From positions 81,248,801-81,312,800 of the forward strand of contig NC_073694.1 in assembly GCF_029784165.1 (NCBI RefSeq): a stretch of DNA of 64,000 nucleotides, in the 5' to 3' direction. The translations under genes and the position numbers were made by a program. The notes beneath the pieces were generated by a model. It saw only the letters and a program-made list of their open reading frames with translations. It was not told the origin of the DNA and ran no database searches. The stretch comes from Wyeomyia smithii (taxonomy: Eukaryota > Arthropoda > Insecta > Diptera > Culicidae). Below are positions 14,259 through 26,306 of this stretch, one piece after another. Every line of letters starts with the position of its first letter. Position 1 is the first letter of the stretch.

Positions 14259-14407
14259 AGCCGCGATTCCAATCGGTTCTGATCGTTGTATGACTCCGCT
14301 CTGTTCTGTTCTACATTTTATGTTTTGTGTAATGAATCTTGTGCCTTCATCAATCGCGTGATTTTCACAAAGTGAATATTACGTATTAAAAGGTTTTTAC
14401 AATCACG

Positions 14408-14448
14408 ATGGCTAATTTCAGTGTTGATATGCCGCATGCTCAAGAAAG
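14408..14448 (+). CDS. Candidate first coding exon of GGT-A
   Basis: ATG at 14408 has A at -3 and G at +4. It opens a 41-base frame (MANFSVDMPHAQE plus two bases, AG) that ends at a GT donor (GTTAGC, not ideal). The exon ends in phase 2, exactly what the GGT-A exon at 26307 requires: AG joined to A makes Arg, followed by ININ-KRKLLL and the membrane anchor. It would give GGT-A a short cytosolic tail and an intron of about 11.9 kb. No transcript evidence is available, and an unrelated first exon elsewhere cannot be ruled out. Confidence 0.4.
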
Positions 14449-15177
14449 GTTAGCATTATATTTGTGATTATATTCAAACCAGAAATAGTGTTATCTACTC
14501 TATATAGCGATTGCAGGAAAATGAATAGTAATCAAAAGTGACGAAGCATTTTACTTTAAATCTGTGCGAATGTGCCGTTGAACGGCTTACTGTAGAGATA
14601 ATTTGAAACAGAAGCAATTACGATTGCGGTGAATTTAACAATCGCATGAAATAGCAGCATTTTAACCTTTTTATGAGTTTAGTATCAGTGCTGAGATAGT
14701 TATTAGTAATTACGTGTGAATTGTCAATTCATAGAGGCCCGAGTAAACTTAATAATCGTCTCTGAATCGTTATGGAAGTTTTTCAACTTTCATTTTTCGC
14801 GAGTTTATGTAGCAGTTGCGTAAGTATGATTATTGTGTATTATTCGACGAATATTGTCCATTTCATGAAAATTTCCCTGATACGTGATTCAAATCAAAAA
14901 ATGTAACCGAATACAAGTTAGATAAATGACAGAAAACATTACATTTAAATCCTAACACGTCAATACACAAACATATATGCGTAATCACGTCTAAGTGACC
15001 GCTATTGTGAAAATAACCTTTCAAATATATGAATATAAAGTAAATGCTAAAGGAGTCCCTGGCGAAAAACAAATGCAGTGAAAATGCCTGTTAGTGGAAT
15101 TGATATAGGGAAATTGTTGGTAAAATAAACAGGAATGTTTAAATGGACACCAATTTAAATCTTAGCTTACTTACTTC

Positions 15178-15594
15178 ACTCCACTTTTATGGCGACAGGT
15201 CATTAACGATCCGCTGCCGAATCTAGAACATGTCTCTACATCACTCGATCTTGGGTTAGTTCTCTCCAATCACCCCCGATACTCTCCGATCGGGCGTCGT
15301 CATCCACATCCGATGAGTACGGGGTCTGCCACGGAGTCTCCGATCTCTTCCGGGCTCTCTGCTGAATATCGTATTTGCTGGTTGCTCCTACGACATTCGT
15401 GCACCGTTGCCACCCTTCTGTGGCTTGCCGTAATTTATTAGTTTGATGATAGCCGTGTTGGTATGCTCGCAGTTCATGCGCTTACGTTACACTTATCCTT
15501 TTTCAGTTTTCCACCAAGTATTAAACGTTTAAGACTCCCAGTGTTCGTCGGTCGGCTCCCTTCAACGACCAACGTTCATGACCGTAGAGTACTG
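15178..15594 (-). pseudogene. RTE-like LINE reverse transcriptase, C-terminal relic
   Basis: On the minus strand, 15185-15320 reads SSDVDDDARSESIGGDWREL then TQDRVM, a stop, and RHVLDSAADR. This resembles the conserved C-terminal end of RTE-type LINE proteins (GDWRELAQDR...W...LDSA). Upstream, with frameshifts and stops, remnants such as GSLKRLILGGK can be read. It is heavily decayed and was later interrupted at 15604 by a MITE. It lies in presumed GGT-A intron 1. Confidence 0.6.
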
Positions 15595-15603
15595 TCAGGA
15601 GTA

Positions 15604-16269
15604 CTGTTGCCAACGGTACAGATTTATCTGGAAACGTACAGATTTTTCCGGGTTTTTTGGTACAGATTCTGTACCGTACAGATTACAGATTTTTGTGAAA
15701 AAGTACAGATAAGTACAGATTTTTTTTAATGGTTAGAAAAGACAAAACTTTGTAACAGATTCTGCAACGATGCAATGAATGCGATCTTGCAGTCCACACT
15801 TCGAGTTTACTGCCGAATCTCAGTAGCTTACTGCCGTTAATGCCACCACTGATTTCTCGGCTAAAAGAAATAGCAGCTGTCACATTTTTCGTAAATCTCA
15901 GCTCAACCTATCTGAAATTTTGGCACAAAATATTCGAAATCTTAGCAGCGTTGCTGAATCATGATTTTCATTGTGTTTTGGTGTATTCTCAGTAAAACGA
16001 GATTAAACCAAGATGTCTCGGAAATATGTATTAACGAGCACGAGGATCATTCGGAAGTGTGCAAAAGTTTTGTTGACAATCGAGCTAGCCCAAATCTTTT
16101 TTTTTATCAAATAATGATCAATCGTCGTTGAGGTTGTTTTTTCAAAAAATTACAAAACAAGAAACTATGGTCCAATGGTACAGTTTTCGGTACAGATTTT
16201 TTACGAAAATAGTACAAATAAAAAAGATTTTTGCAGCTGCCAATACAGATGAAAATGTAGCAACACTGG
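15604..16269. mobile_element. 666-bp MITE with a 9-bp duplication
   Basis: TCAGGAGTA occurs at 15595-15603 and 16270-16278, directly flanking the element. The ends are CTGTTGCCAACGGTACAG and, inverted, CCAGTGTTGCTACATTTTC, an imperfect pair. GTACAGATTTT is repeated many times near both ends (subterminal repeats). No transposase remnant is visible. Confidence 0.75.
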
Positions 16270-16496
16270 TCAGGAGTATCGGCGTCCTGTGGCGTGCAAA
16301 TTGCGTGCGGGCATGCATGCTGCGAAAAAGATAGGTTCACATTCGTGAATTTGATAATTTTTTCGGCCTATAGGAATTACCGTTCGATAGTGTAAAAGTA
16401 TTTTTGTGAGATTATTTTGCAATTATTTGTACTCACACTACTAACCAGTAGAGATCATCAAAGGATAGTAATTGTTTCAATATTCTTGATGCATTA

Positions 16497-18140
16497 ACAC
16501 GGTGCTCCTGCAGACCGTTATTATAAAACAATAAATACCATCAAAACGGTGAACGCCAGTTTGTTCATTATCCAATTCTTCATCTCTGGGTAAATTTAAA
16601 AAAAAAATCGTTGGTAGAATTTTTGAGTTATGTTCATTTTATGTTGAAATGGCCGATATTCTTAGGAACTTTATACACACTGCACCTGTATTGGTTTTAG
16701 CCCCTCAGATTTCAATTTGTGGGTATAGATATCTGTCTACCTATAAACAATTGACATAACCAAAACACAAACCTAAGTTTTAAAAAGACCGTAACTTCGG
16801 CATTTCAATGAAAATTATTCTAGTGAGAGGTCACTCAACCCAATTAAACTCAATAAATACATAAACAATAAACGAAAGATAGATAAATCCTTTTCAACTC
16901 AGTTTTACGGTTGCAGGACTCGACTACTTGTACCGAAGATAAAGTTGGAATAAAGCCAAAAATACCTAAAAATATAACCTTACACTACGTCACTGTGATA
17001 CAGACAAATTAATTGAACGGGAATATACTTCGAATTTGAGAATCAACAGTTACAAATTGGCATAATAATCGAGTTCAGTATTTTGGAGTTTACAAAGAAC
17101 AAATTCACTCTCGCTGCATACCCTTCCTGCCCACTCTTATGAAATAGACAAAATCCGTTGCTTTGGAATCACTATGTACCGAAATAAATAAACAAATTTA
17201 TAATAAATAAATGATGCCATAACTCATACTCCCCTCCTTCTTCCACTTTACTACACTACTGAGATATTGCAAAGTCTAAGATGACACAGTAATGTCGCAA
17301 AACTCCGTTCTAGTACCCAAAATCTTTGTATATGAAATTTTCACAGATATCGTGGAGGACGTTTTCAAGTTTACAGAGTACAAATTATTCCCCTTTGTCC
17401 ACGCTAATGAGATAGAGCAAAATTAATATATCCGATACACCTTTTATTCTCGAAAATCTCGCAAATTTTTATAGCAGTTGACTCAGTAGTTTCTGAGTCC
17501 ATAGGGAACAGGCTAGACTGACAAACGGCGATGCCTACGATGATTCAAATTTTTCACGTAAACTAGTGACATTCCTGTCAATTTTCAACGCCTACTACAG
17601 TTTGAGGGCTTTTTCCAGTAATCACAACATAACTTGAAACAAACTTTTGACATCTGGCTTATATATCAATAAAACATAGAGATGAAGAGGTTTCGCCCTT
17701 TCCAAAGCTTGTTTTTTGGTTACGCTAATTGCCGGCGGGTAGGCAAAATATCTATACCTATAAAGTACCATTTTAATCTGAGAGACTAAAACCAATACTG
17801 GTGTTGTGTGTATAAATTTCCTAAGAATATCGGCCTAATTAACATAAAATGGACATAACTCGCTAAACATGTGAAAAGGGCCCATGTGCCATATGTAAAC
17901 AAGCCACAGTTTATGTTTTTCAATGAATTCCGCTTGTATAAATCAAAAAACGTGAAAAATTGGCTTGTTTACATATGGCACATGGGCCCTTTTCACATGT
18001 CTGGCGAGATAGCTCAAAAATACTACCAACAATTTTTTTTAATTTACCCAGATATGAAGAACATGATAATGAACAAACTGGCGTTCACCGTTTTGATGTT
18101 ATTTTTTGTTTGATAATAACGGTCTGTGGGAGCACCGTGT
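16497..18140. mobile_element. Foldback element, arms of about 245 bp, TA duplication
   Basis: ACACGGTGCTCCTGCAGACC at 16497 is inverted at the right end (GGTCTGTGGGAGCACCGTGT, ending 18140), with TA on both sides. The arms pair from 16497-16745 with about 17745-18140 once the nested MITE is removed. The spacer of about 1 kb is AT-rich and non-coding. The same terminal motif recurs singly near 25505 and 61085, so it is a dispersed family. Confidence 0.8.
17858..18009. mobile_element. 152-bp hairpin MITE nested in the foldback
   Basis: A perfect 39-base inverted repeat (starting ACATGTGAAAAGGGCCCATG at 17867) pairs with 17962-18000. The outer ends ACTCGCTA and TGGCGAGA are imperfect. TA flanks both sides (17856-17857, 18010-18011). 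It interrupts the right foldback arm, as comparison with the uninterrupted left arm shows. Reading frames here are by-products of the palindrome. Confidence 0.85.
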
Positions 18141-18592
18141 TAAGGTATTTTTTAAAAGACGTACTGTACGTAAAATAAGCAGTGCATGATGGTCGTAACA
18201 TGAATGGTGACATTTCTATTCAAAATTCGAGATGCTTCGTGTTTAAATCAGAACAACACAAAAATAAATACAATAGCGCGTAGAACTCTACTTAGTGATG
18301 CAACCAACATTTCAGCTCAAACGGACTTCGGGATGTGGAGCCTCAAGCGGTCAAATTTTCGCTTTTTTGCGCAATTGCACATATAGTAGATAATGAAATT
18401 GTCGAAATCGAAATTATTGTTTGAAGCCAAATTCGTCCCAAAATTATTTATTGAAAAAAATCGAGTCTATCTTATTTTTTCTTTTTTTTTTCTTATTTTT
18501 AATGCAAGTCAAACTGTTTTTATTTCTATTTCAAGCAGTAGATGTGTGGTTAACGATCGAAAAATGTACTAACTGGGAAGATAGTTAATTAG

Positions 18593-18658
18593 TCCAGCAG
18601 GTGGGACTCGAACCCACCATTTCTAATCTCCGGTCAGATGCGTTACACCACCGCAGGA
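18593..18658 (-). tRNA. tRNA-like sequence, probably a pseudogene or SINE head
   Basis: On the minus strand TCCTGCG pairs with TGCTGGA at the other end (6 of 7, including one G-T), like an acceptor stem. The T arm GGTGGGTTCGAGTCCCACC is perfect and contains a B box. An A-box-like GGTGTAACGC is present. The sequence GCATCTGACCGGAGAT resembles an arginine tRNA anticodon region, but the total length is only 66 bases and a proper anticodon stem does not form. It is more likely a tRNA-derived relic than a working gene. Confidence 0.4.
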
Positions 18659-18739
18659 TATATAACTCGGTCTTGCTAAGTGGGTTTTTTGTATCGCTTG
18701 CACACTTTTTGCACGTCATGCATTTACTCAGTAGAGACT

Positions 18740-18995
18740 AATAGCGAATTTCTTTATTCCATCAGCTACCTCGTTTTGACCTGGAACCGCACTAACTGCT
18801 GTCAAAACCCTTCTTTATTCGCTCGATTTTGACCCAGTTTTGACCTGCCCGAAGCGCACTGTAAAATTTGTCTGCTGAGTTCGTAAACAATTATCTGGCA
18901 TCTATTTCTTACTTGCGTCTCAAATGGCGATGACGTTTTATTATTCCTCGACAGTTTTGCTTTTTGCACACAATGGAATAAAGAAATTCGCTATT
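18740..18995. mobile_element. MITE with a 22-bp perfect inverted repeat
   Basis: AATAGCGAATTTCTTTATTC at 18740 is mirrored exactly by GAATAAAGAAATTCGCTATT ending at 18995. The interior contains two TTTTGACC motifs and no ORF of note. The target duplication is unclear. Confidence 0.7.
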
Positions 18996-19911
18996 GGAGA
19001 GTATTGTTTGATGGCTGGCTTTGTTTTCATTACTCTCACGTCGCAGTGGGGTTTACTGCCTGCATCAGTAAAAGATGGAAAGGCACATGTCTGCTGTCGT
19101 TGGTAGAGAAGAAACGAAATTCGAAAAGTGCATTGGCCTCCTACTGTTTATGTCATGCGATAAACAATGATTCCCATTCTCTGTCTTCACTGTTCTTCCG
19201 CACTTATATCCTTCCAACAACGGTGCCCGTTTATCAAACAAAAAACGGGGTATTGCAGCCCTATCCTGTTTTTGATCGATAAAGCAGCGCTTATAAATAC
19301 AGGAGGCGTTTCCAATTTAATATTTTCAAGCATTATTTTGCGAAAAAAAAAGTTTTTAGTTTTTAAGTACTACAAAAAACAACGCAGTTTCGCGACAACA
19401 TTGCACAGTTAAATTATAGTATTGTTCGAAAGCAAACCAAGACAACAATGACAATGATAATCATCGTTGTTAAAAGTTTCTGTGTATGTACTGTCAAACT
19501 GTAAAAAACAGTTTTATCCTGTTCATTTATAAAAGTTTTTTTCTTTCTGTTTAGTTGCCTGTTCGTTTTTTTCGGTGCAGCTACACCAGAGCTACCCCTC
19601 TTTTATCCCATGTAGCCCGCGATTGGAACTGAGTGTAATTTGAAAACTCCAACGCAGAAAAAATGCGCCGTGCTGGCGAGTATTCGTATGACATATTTGT
19701 TTTGACAGCGGGTCTTGCTACCATCAGAAGCAAAAGAAGACGTTCATCGCAATGAAAAGTTGTTCTACCGGGACCATTTACAAGCCTACAATAAAAATGC
19801 TATCAAATGCCGTACGAAAAAATGACAGCTGAATTGGTGTTATCACGAGCTCGACATTAGTGTAGGGGGCAATCAGTGGTAACGAACATCTATTTCTATG
19901 TTGCTCTTTGG

Positions 19912-20149
19912 CAGGGCCGGATTTAGGCATTGGGGACGATTTTCTTAAAAAAATTAGAGGTTAAAAAAAATTTAAAGGTAAGAAAATTTTGAATTATGAA
20001 ATGACTGAACGCTTCGCTGACGGGACGAGCAAAAAAAAAAGGTCTCCACTCTGTCTTCACGTCTGGCCCAAAATTAAGGGGTGAGGGGGTCGGTTAGTGC
20101 CGAAAGGCCCGGGTCATTTGCCCCTTTGTCCTCCTTAAATCCGGACCTG
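19912..20149. mobile_element. hAT-type MITE, 238 bp, 8-bp duplication
   Basis: The ends are CAGGGCCGGATTTAGG and CCTTAAATCCGGACCTG, an imperfect hAT-like inverted repeat. CTCTTTGG flanks both sides (19904-19911 and 20150-20157). It is non-coding. Confidence 0.85.
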
Positions 20150-20469
20150 CTCTTTGGAGAACTTCCCTATCTGCGTCAAAATTTGCTTCGCTTCACCTTG
20201 GGACAAAACAGGTTACTAAATAGCACCCAGAATGCGTAACCTTTCATGCCTAAATTTATCTATAATGCCATCAACAATTCCTGTCAGAAATTGGTCACTT
20301 TGTCCGAATCAACATAAATGCTGACCATTTTTAGGGTACCAGTGCCAGTGATGTTAGCAACGCGTCAAATATATGATAGCTGACAGATATGACATCCCTT
20401 TGAGGACAGTTGCTGGATTACCGTACGATCTCACTGACACTAAGAGTTTCTCCTAAGAATTTTAATATA

Positions 20470-20965
20470 GGGTAGGGAACATATTCTAAGCAGCTTTAGG
20501 AACCGCCTGTTTATTCAGACGAAATACTCGAAATGTGTTGGGTGAAACTCAAACAGTAGTATATCAATCTGTTCGCTATCGTTTTCTCTGTCAGAACTTG
20601 CTTTCAGATTGTAAAACTAAGTTAGTAAACTTTAACAATCATCAATCAAAGTTACCAATCGAGGGACACTATTCCAATCACCCCGAGCCTATTTTAAGCA
20701 GTTTCCATCTGTTTTGCAGGCGTTTTTTTTTCAGCACTCGAAGTGGCTCCTGAATGGCTGCTATATAGGTCGATTTATTTCAATTGCAATTGTTCACAGA
20801 TTGCTTTGTGATTAACGGTATTTCTTATATTCGTAAGACAGCTAGACAACCAAGCTTTTCGTTTCCATCATTGAAATTGTCGATATTGATCAAAATGCAG
20901 GAGTTTGAGGCCTGTTTTCTTCGACTGATTAAAATAGGCGCTACTGCTTAAGCCGTACCCTACCC
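20470..20965. mobile_element. MITE with GGGTAGGG ends, TA duplication
   Basis: TAGGGTAGGG at 20468 is mirrored by CCCTACCCTA ending at 20967. If the outer TA is the target duplication, the element is 496 bp. A degenerate inverted relative of its right part (CTTAAGCAGTGGCG, GAGCCTCAAACTC) is seen at 41855-41960. Confidence 0.75.
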
Positions 20966-21103
20966 TACTGGATTTGAAAAAAGAGAAGTTGTTGAAAATG
21001 GTTGGCAAAAAGTATGAATAATGAGATGTGATTGATTATGATTTACAGTTGCTGGAAAACGAAAACAATTCTACACGGCTGTACATTTGCAAGTGTGTGC
21101 TAG

Positions 21104-21593
21104 AGATACTCAGAGAGAGAGAGAGATAAGCGATAAAAAATTCGTCAATTTGGCAACTAGGTTTCACATGTCAGAGGTGCCAGATCTCTTCTCAAAGCGC
21201 AATGTTGACTAACTTTTTCTTTCGGCTCGTAAAACTAATTTTGACGGTGGAAGTCCTGGGGCATAATAACGTTCATCACAAAAACCGTGAGGGTATTGGG
21301 TTTAATATTTAGGTTTAATTTTATATACTTGTACCATAATTAAACATAATTTTGTTGACCATAAAAAGGTTTGTGAACTACCAGTTGAAAAACAGTGTGA
21401 TAAAGCAATTTTGGAGCATTCTCAATTCATTGTTTAGTAATAGAATACGAAAAACGTGTGAAAAAAAATTTCTTTATTGTATCTGATTGCAATACCTTTC
21501 AATGTGTTACCTGTCTTGTTCGTTTGGCTCGGATTTTGACATGTTCGTTTGGTTCACAACATTCTCTTCTCATATCTCTTTCTCTGAGTATTG
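21104..21593. mobile_element. MITE with AGATACTCAGAGAGAGAG ends, copy 1
   Basis: AGATACTCAGAGAGAGAGAG at the left is mirrored by CTCTTTCTCTGAGTATTG at the right. CTAG flanks both sides (21100-21103, 21594-21597), suggesting a 4-bp duplication. It is alignable along its length with 61797-62223. No ORF is present. Confidence 0.75.
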
Positions 21594-22099
21594 CTAGTGT
21601 GTGCAGGTGGTTATCTCCATAAAATCGGAATACTGCGCCATTAACACAACATTAACCTCTAGATAAGGTATCGTCATAATGACATCTTCGTAATAAAAAT
21701 TATGAATTTTCAAAATTGGTTACTTAAATTCGATATCACAGCAGTACATTTCAGACAAATACTAAAGCAGTCTGTCATTTTGGTTGAAAAAGCAGGGTGG
21801 CGACTCAATTTCCGAAAATAAATGATATTTCCTGATTCTCCTGGTTTTTCCGGTAGTCGTCACCCTGAAAATGTGAAATATTCACATAAGATAATGTCTC
21901 ATGACTGGTATCGCAACGGTTGATTTTTGTAATAAAGATAGGTTAATCAGTAAATAGATTTTTACAGGTTTATTTGCCTCGACAATTAAATAGAGTTCGT
22001 CATCGCTGATTGTCAGTAAGAAACCCAAGCCTGCTTCTGACAATTAGCTCAGTAGCGATAAGATATTGGTACAGGTATAGTACTTTGAACATAACTTCC

Positions 22100-23040
22100 T
22101 AATAAATAAACAAATGGTGTCCGTATATTACAACCAGGGATGAAGAAATAGCTTCACGTAATTTTTGAATACGTATAAACTCGTCTATGATGCTTTGACA
22201 TCGTCGACATATGCTAAAGTAAGCAATCTGATATAATTTTTATATCTAACTGTTAGAGGAATTGATTGAAAAAACGATCACATCAAACGTAAGGCCTTGT
22301 TTTATGTAACAAACTTTGACAAATTTTGACCAGAGATACAAAATGACCTTACACGAATCGGATGGTTTACTCCGAGCCATTGACATCCCTATTTTGTCAT
22401 TTACTGACAATATACTCATGTCCTGGGTTCAAGCTCATTTGTGCCCGCTGTCAGCTATCAGATAAAGGTGTTTGAAAAGTGGCGGTGATATACTATCTCG
22501 TTTACACCTAGGACATGACGTGACAAGAGAAACCAAAAATCACCCATAGTTCTGTCAAAGTGAAAGCCCTCTCTGATTGGTTGATTTTATTTAGCACACT
22601 GTTAAATTTTGACGTGGGACTACGTCTTTGTTTACTATACCGGGATGCATTCTGTTAGATTTGAAATGAAACTGGAAAATGTTGCGTCAGATTTCAAACG
22701 TTAATAACAGCATAACCACATGATAGATAACAATAACCAATATGTTGTTGGAAAGATAAAATGTAGAACAATTTTGTAATATGCTAATTATCACTCTAAT
22801 TTCATTGCTAAGCGGTAAAATTGATAAAAAGTTTAATGACAAACTTACGCGAATTATGAACCAGTGCGAGCATTCCTAGCACAGACGACGTGAATGGACA
22901 CCATTCGTTCCCCGTGGTATTCTCTTTATCAATATCGATATAAAAATTGACAGAGTCTCCTCGTCCCAATAGGTCAATTTATTTTTGCTTCCATGAGCTA
23001 AGACTAATATGATGTCTCGAGGGTAAAAGTTTTCCAAGAA
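22100..23040. other. Non-coding DNA, presumed GGT-A intron 1
   Basis: No gene is supported. A dispersed-repeat fragment near 22615-22650 (GGGACTACGTCTTTGTTTAC) resembles sequence near 240-262. Otherwise there is AT-rich intron-like sequence. Confidence 0.4.
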
Positions 23041-23087
23041 GATTGAAACAATCCCACTCCTTGAACAATTTCTAAACCTGCTTTCAG

Positions 23088-23345
23088 GTCAACCTGCATC
23101 CACTCACACCCAACCCAACTGGTCTAGATTCAATCCTAGCCGACACCGGGAGATTTTCTGAGGCGAAAAATCTCTGGGATCACGCCTTCCATCGCATGAG
23201 GAAGTAAAGCCGTTGGCGCCGGTCCGTTAATAAACGGGTCGTGAGTTAGGGTCCTGGGTGTGGAGTCGCCTCCCTGGGCGTCGGTGATTGGCCACAACAG
23301 TGGCGGAACTAGACCGACGGAAAATAAGCGAGAATAAAAAAAAAA
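23088..23345 (+). mobile_element. SINE with A-rich tail and 37-bp direct repeats
   Basis: A 258-base insert with an internal B-box-like AGATTCAATCC and a terminal A run (23336-23346) is bracketed by 37-base identical direct repeats at 23051-23087 and 23346-23382. The repeats begin ATCCCACTCC and end CTTTCAG. This is the structure of a retroposed, polymerase III-derived element. The GC-rich body (GGCGTCGGTGATTGGCC) contrasts with the surroundings. The duplication is unusually long. Confidence 0.75.
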
Positions 23346-23382
23346 ATCCCACTCCTTGAACAATTTCTAAACCTGCTTTCAG

Positions 23383-25270
23383 AACCTAATAAAAACTGAT
23401 GTCTTGAAAGAAAACATGCCGGTGAAAGCAACAGTACCAATGGAGTAAAGCGGTACCCGATCAGAAAGGAAAAACAAAAATGTAACAGAAGCTGTTAGTT
23501 TGTTACGGAAAAAACCTTACAGGCTGTGTTTTCAATTTGATCCCGTTAGGTGTTAAAATAACAGAAATTATATCAGAAATGATTGTACTAGTATCAAACA
23601 CATATCAAAATTTGTTATTAAGGTATCAGCTTTCTAACAAAATAAGATAGTATGTACAACAGTATAATAACAAACATTGTTAGAAACAACAGGTTTTGAT
23701 AAAACGAAAAATTGGTTAGACTTGTTTCAGAACTTCATTTCAGGTTTTGTTATTATAACTAATTCAGATTCAATTTTGTTATTACAATTGTATGGAAAAA
23801 TATAAAATTGTATCAAAATATGTTATTTGTATCTCGCGTTGATAGCATTCTGTAATTTGTAATTTTTTTTTGTTTATGATCGGGTACTCTTCTATTCGTA
23901 CATTTCAGCGGTACACTTCTATTCGTACTGCAGCGGTACTATTCGTATTGCAGTGGTACACTTTTGTTCGTACATTTCTATTCGTGTGCAATCGAGGAAA
24001 AACTGCAATGCATGTTGTGCAATGTTGATGGTGATTGAAAGTTTATCTCATTAATATGATTTCCATAAATTACTCAACAAGAATTGTAAATTTTTGCAAC
24101 GGATATTTATTTAATTTTATCTTCGATATTCACTGAATAATCGTGACAGATAGTATCGAAAGAGTAAATTTCACATATACACATTTATAGAAGAGTAAGA
24201 GCCTGCGAATGCTTGTGAATTTTTGGTTTATTTACTAAGATTCATCAGAATCTCTTTTTATATTTCAAAATTGTTAGATGATATATTATTGTTCAAAGCT
24301 TTACCATAATAAACGTATGTATATTCGCTGTCTTCGTAATACAGCGATGTAGTTGAAAAAAATTGTCAAGCAAAAAACAAAAATGGAATTGTTGATTGCT
24401 GTCATTTTTTTGCTGGAACTTGTTAATAATTTTGTTCGACATATCTTCTTATGTTTGCCAATTAATGAACCTTTGTGAGGGCTTCCATATTATTTTGAAA
24501 GTAAGATCCATATTATAGATTTGATTTAATCAGAGTTAAATGAGACAAATCCATTCATTGTGATAACGTTAGTATTATTGGATTTGGTTTTTGAGGATAT
24601 AGAGTGAATTCTGACTTTGACGCATTACGAGGAATTCTTGGTGCTTCTTCAACAAGAATGACATGCTTGTGCCTTGTCAAATACGTGTTGTGTGCACAAA
24701 AAAATACTACAGGCATAGTTTCGCCAAACATAAACGATATTCTTTCGAGTGTTGTTGAATATATTTCAAAAATTGATTGCCAGGGTAGACTGAAAAAAAA
24801 TACGTACAGTCGCTGAGCAAACAGCTTGATTCTGTTCGCAGACTCAGTATATTATGTAACAAAAAATCCCCTAATTACAGTGTTTAGTCCCATGTCACCA
24901 TTTCATATAACTCTAGGGCTGTATATCTTGTAGTATTTTTATTAGTCGGTACGGTTGGTCGTGCTGCGAAAACTATCGATATTTTTTGTTCACGTGTACG
25001 TATTTTTGCTTACCAAGTTAATGAACAGTATTTGGTTCAAAAATTTTTCGAAACTTTTTCATGCACCAGACTGTGTAATGTGTATAAAAATCAACATTCG
25101 AAATATTATTCATGTTTTTGAAACTACGTATGATGAACAATAGCAGATTTATTTCATGGAAAGCAAGAGGAATCCGAAATGAGTAGAAATTATGACTAGT
25201 TCGAATAAATTTATTATATCTTTAAATCAATTGAAGATTCAATGAGCAAGCCATAGCTTCGAAAATCCTA
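23383..25270. other. AT-rich non-coding DNA, presumed GGT-A intron 1
   Basis: Nothing coding is supported. A short imperfect repeat GGTACACTT-TTCGTAC occurs several times near 23880-23985. Confidence 0.4.
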
Positions 25271-25277
25271 GACATTA

Positions 25278-25361
25278 GGCCGTATGAATAAATGAAGTTA
25301 CTCTGCTTCTCCCGTAAGATTTGCACGGGATGAGTAAAGCAAACGCTTTTATTCATACGGC
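25278..25361. mobile_element. 84-bp hairpin MITE, TTA duplication
   Basis: GGCCGTATGAATAAA at the left is mirrored by TTTATTCATACGGC at the right, with TTA on each side (25275-25277 and 25362-25364). The 3-bp TTA duplication and size fit a PIF/Harbinger-type MITE. Confidence 0.75.
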
Positions 25362-25518
25362 TTATTGATATTTTTGGAAACAAAATGTTTCATGAGGGCA
25401 ATTTTGAACGTCGCGTCCTATCCTAGCTTTACACATACGATGAGATGTTAGTCCTAGAAATATGGCGCGATGCCATAGGGATCTTTTGGTGTATTTTTTT
25501 ATAATAGCGGTCTGTGGA

Positions 25519-25855
25519 CGCATACAGCTTTTTACACCAGATCTCACCAATACAAGCTTGGTCGTGTAACCGTATAAAATCAATTTGTTTTCAGCCAAAA
25601 AGTAAGCTGATACTCGGTTTCGAAAAATATTTCACCTATGAATCCTAGTTTATCAGTGTTACCTGTATTAACAAACTTTGCTTCAGTGGAAAAACAGATG
25701 AAATTAAACTAACAAGCGGCTTACAACTTGCATTAAAGTTCGAAGCAGCAAAAAATTTAAATTACCCACCAGAAGCGTGCTGTTAATTTGCAACCAACAA
25801 AAACATCTATTAGTGAAATCGATCACTAATACTAGCGCAGAGAGAAAGGTCTATT
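25519..25855 (-). repeat. Single antisense copy of the 320-bp repeat unit
   Basis: The minus strand aligns with the units tandemly repeated at 40448-41415. Shared blocks include ATTAGTGATCGATTTCACTA, a TTTATTTCATCT block and AGATCTGG near the end. It is more diverged than the three tandem copies are from one another. Confidence 0.8.
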
Positions 25856-26306
25856 AGTTTTTGCGGGCTTAAAATATTTATTGATGAAAGAGAACTGTGT
25901 AGTCAGGAACTGTATTAATGAATGGTTAAAAACTGTTGTATACTGTTTTTTTCGTAAGATTTTTCCAAGTAAGGTTCGGTTTGAATGTACATAGTGGGTT
26001 AGATGTGTACTCAAGTTGCATGCACTTATATTTTTATTTGAATTTTTATGTGTATCACAATAATATTAACAAAATATTCTTCCTATAAAAGAATTTGATG
26101 ATACTAGATAAACGCACATACCAAAACATCAATGCATCTCATTATCACGCTTCATTAAAATATTCCATAGTTGATCGTTTGGAAACGTGGCTCGGTGTGA
26201 CGCTGGTATGGCTTTCTGTAGTGTACGTATTCATCACATTATTAATATTTTCTGAGTGATTTACCTTCAATAGTATTTTAATTGTGCTTCATTACCAACA
26301 TTTCAG

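Noticed and set aside
13858..14361. 167-residue hydrophobic frame
   Set aside because: No domain recognised, AT-rich composition, and it overlaps the candidate GGT-A promoter. Likely a chance frame.
18593..18658. Functional arginine tRNA
   Set aside because: Good acceptor and T arms but only 66 bases and no proper anticodon stem, so recorded as tRNA-like only.
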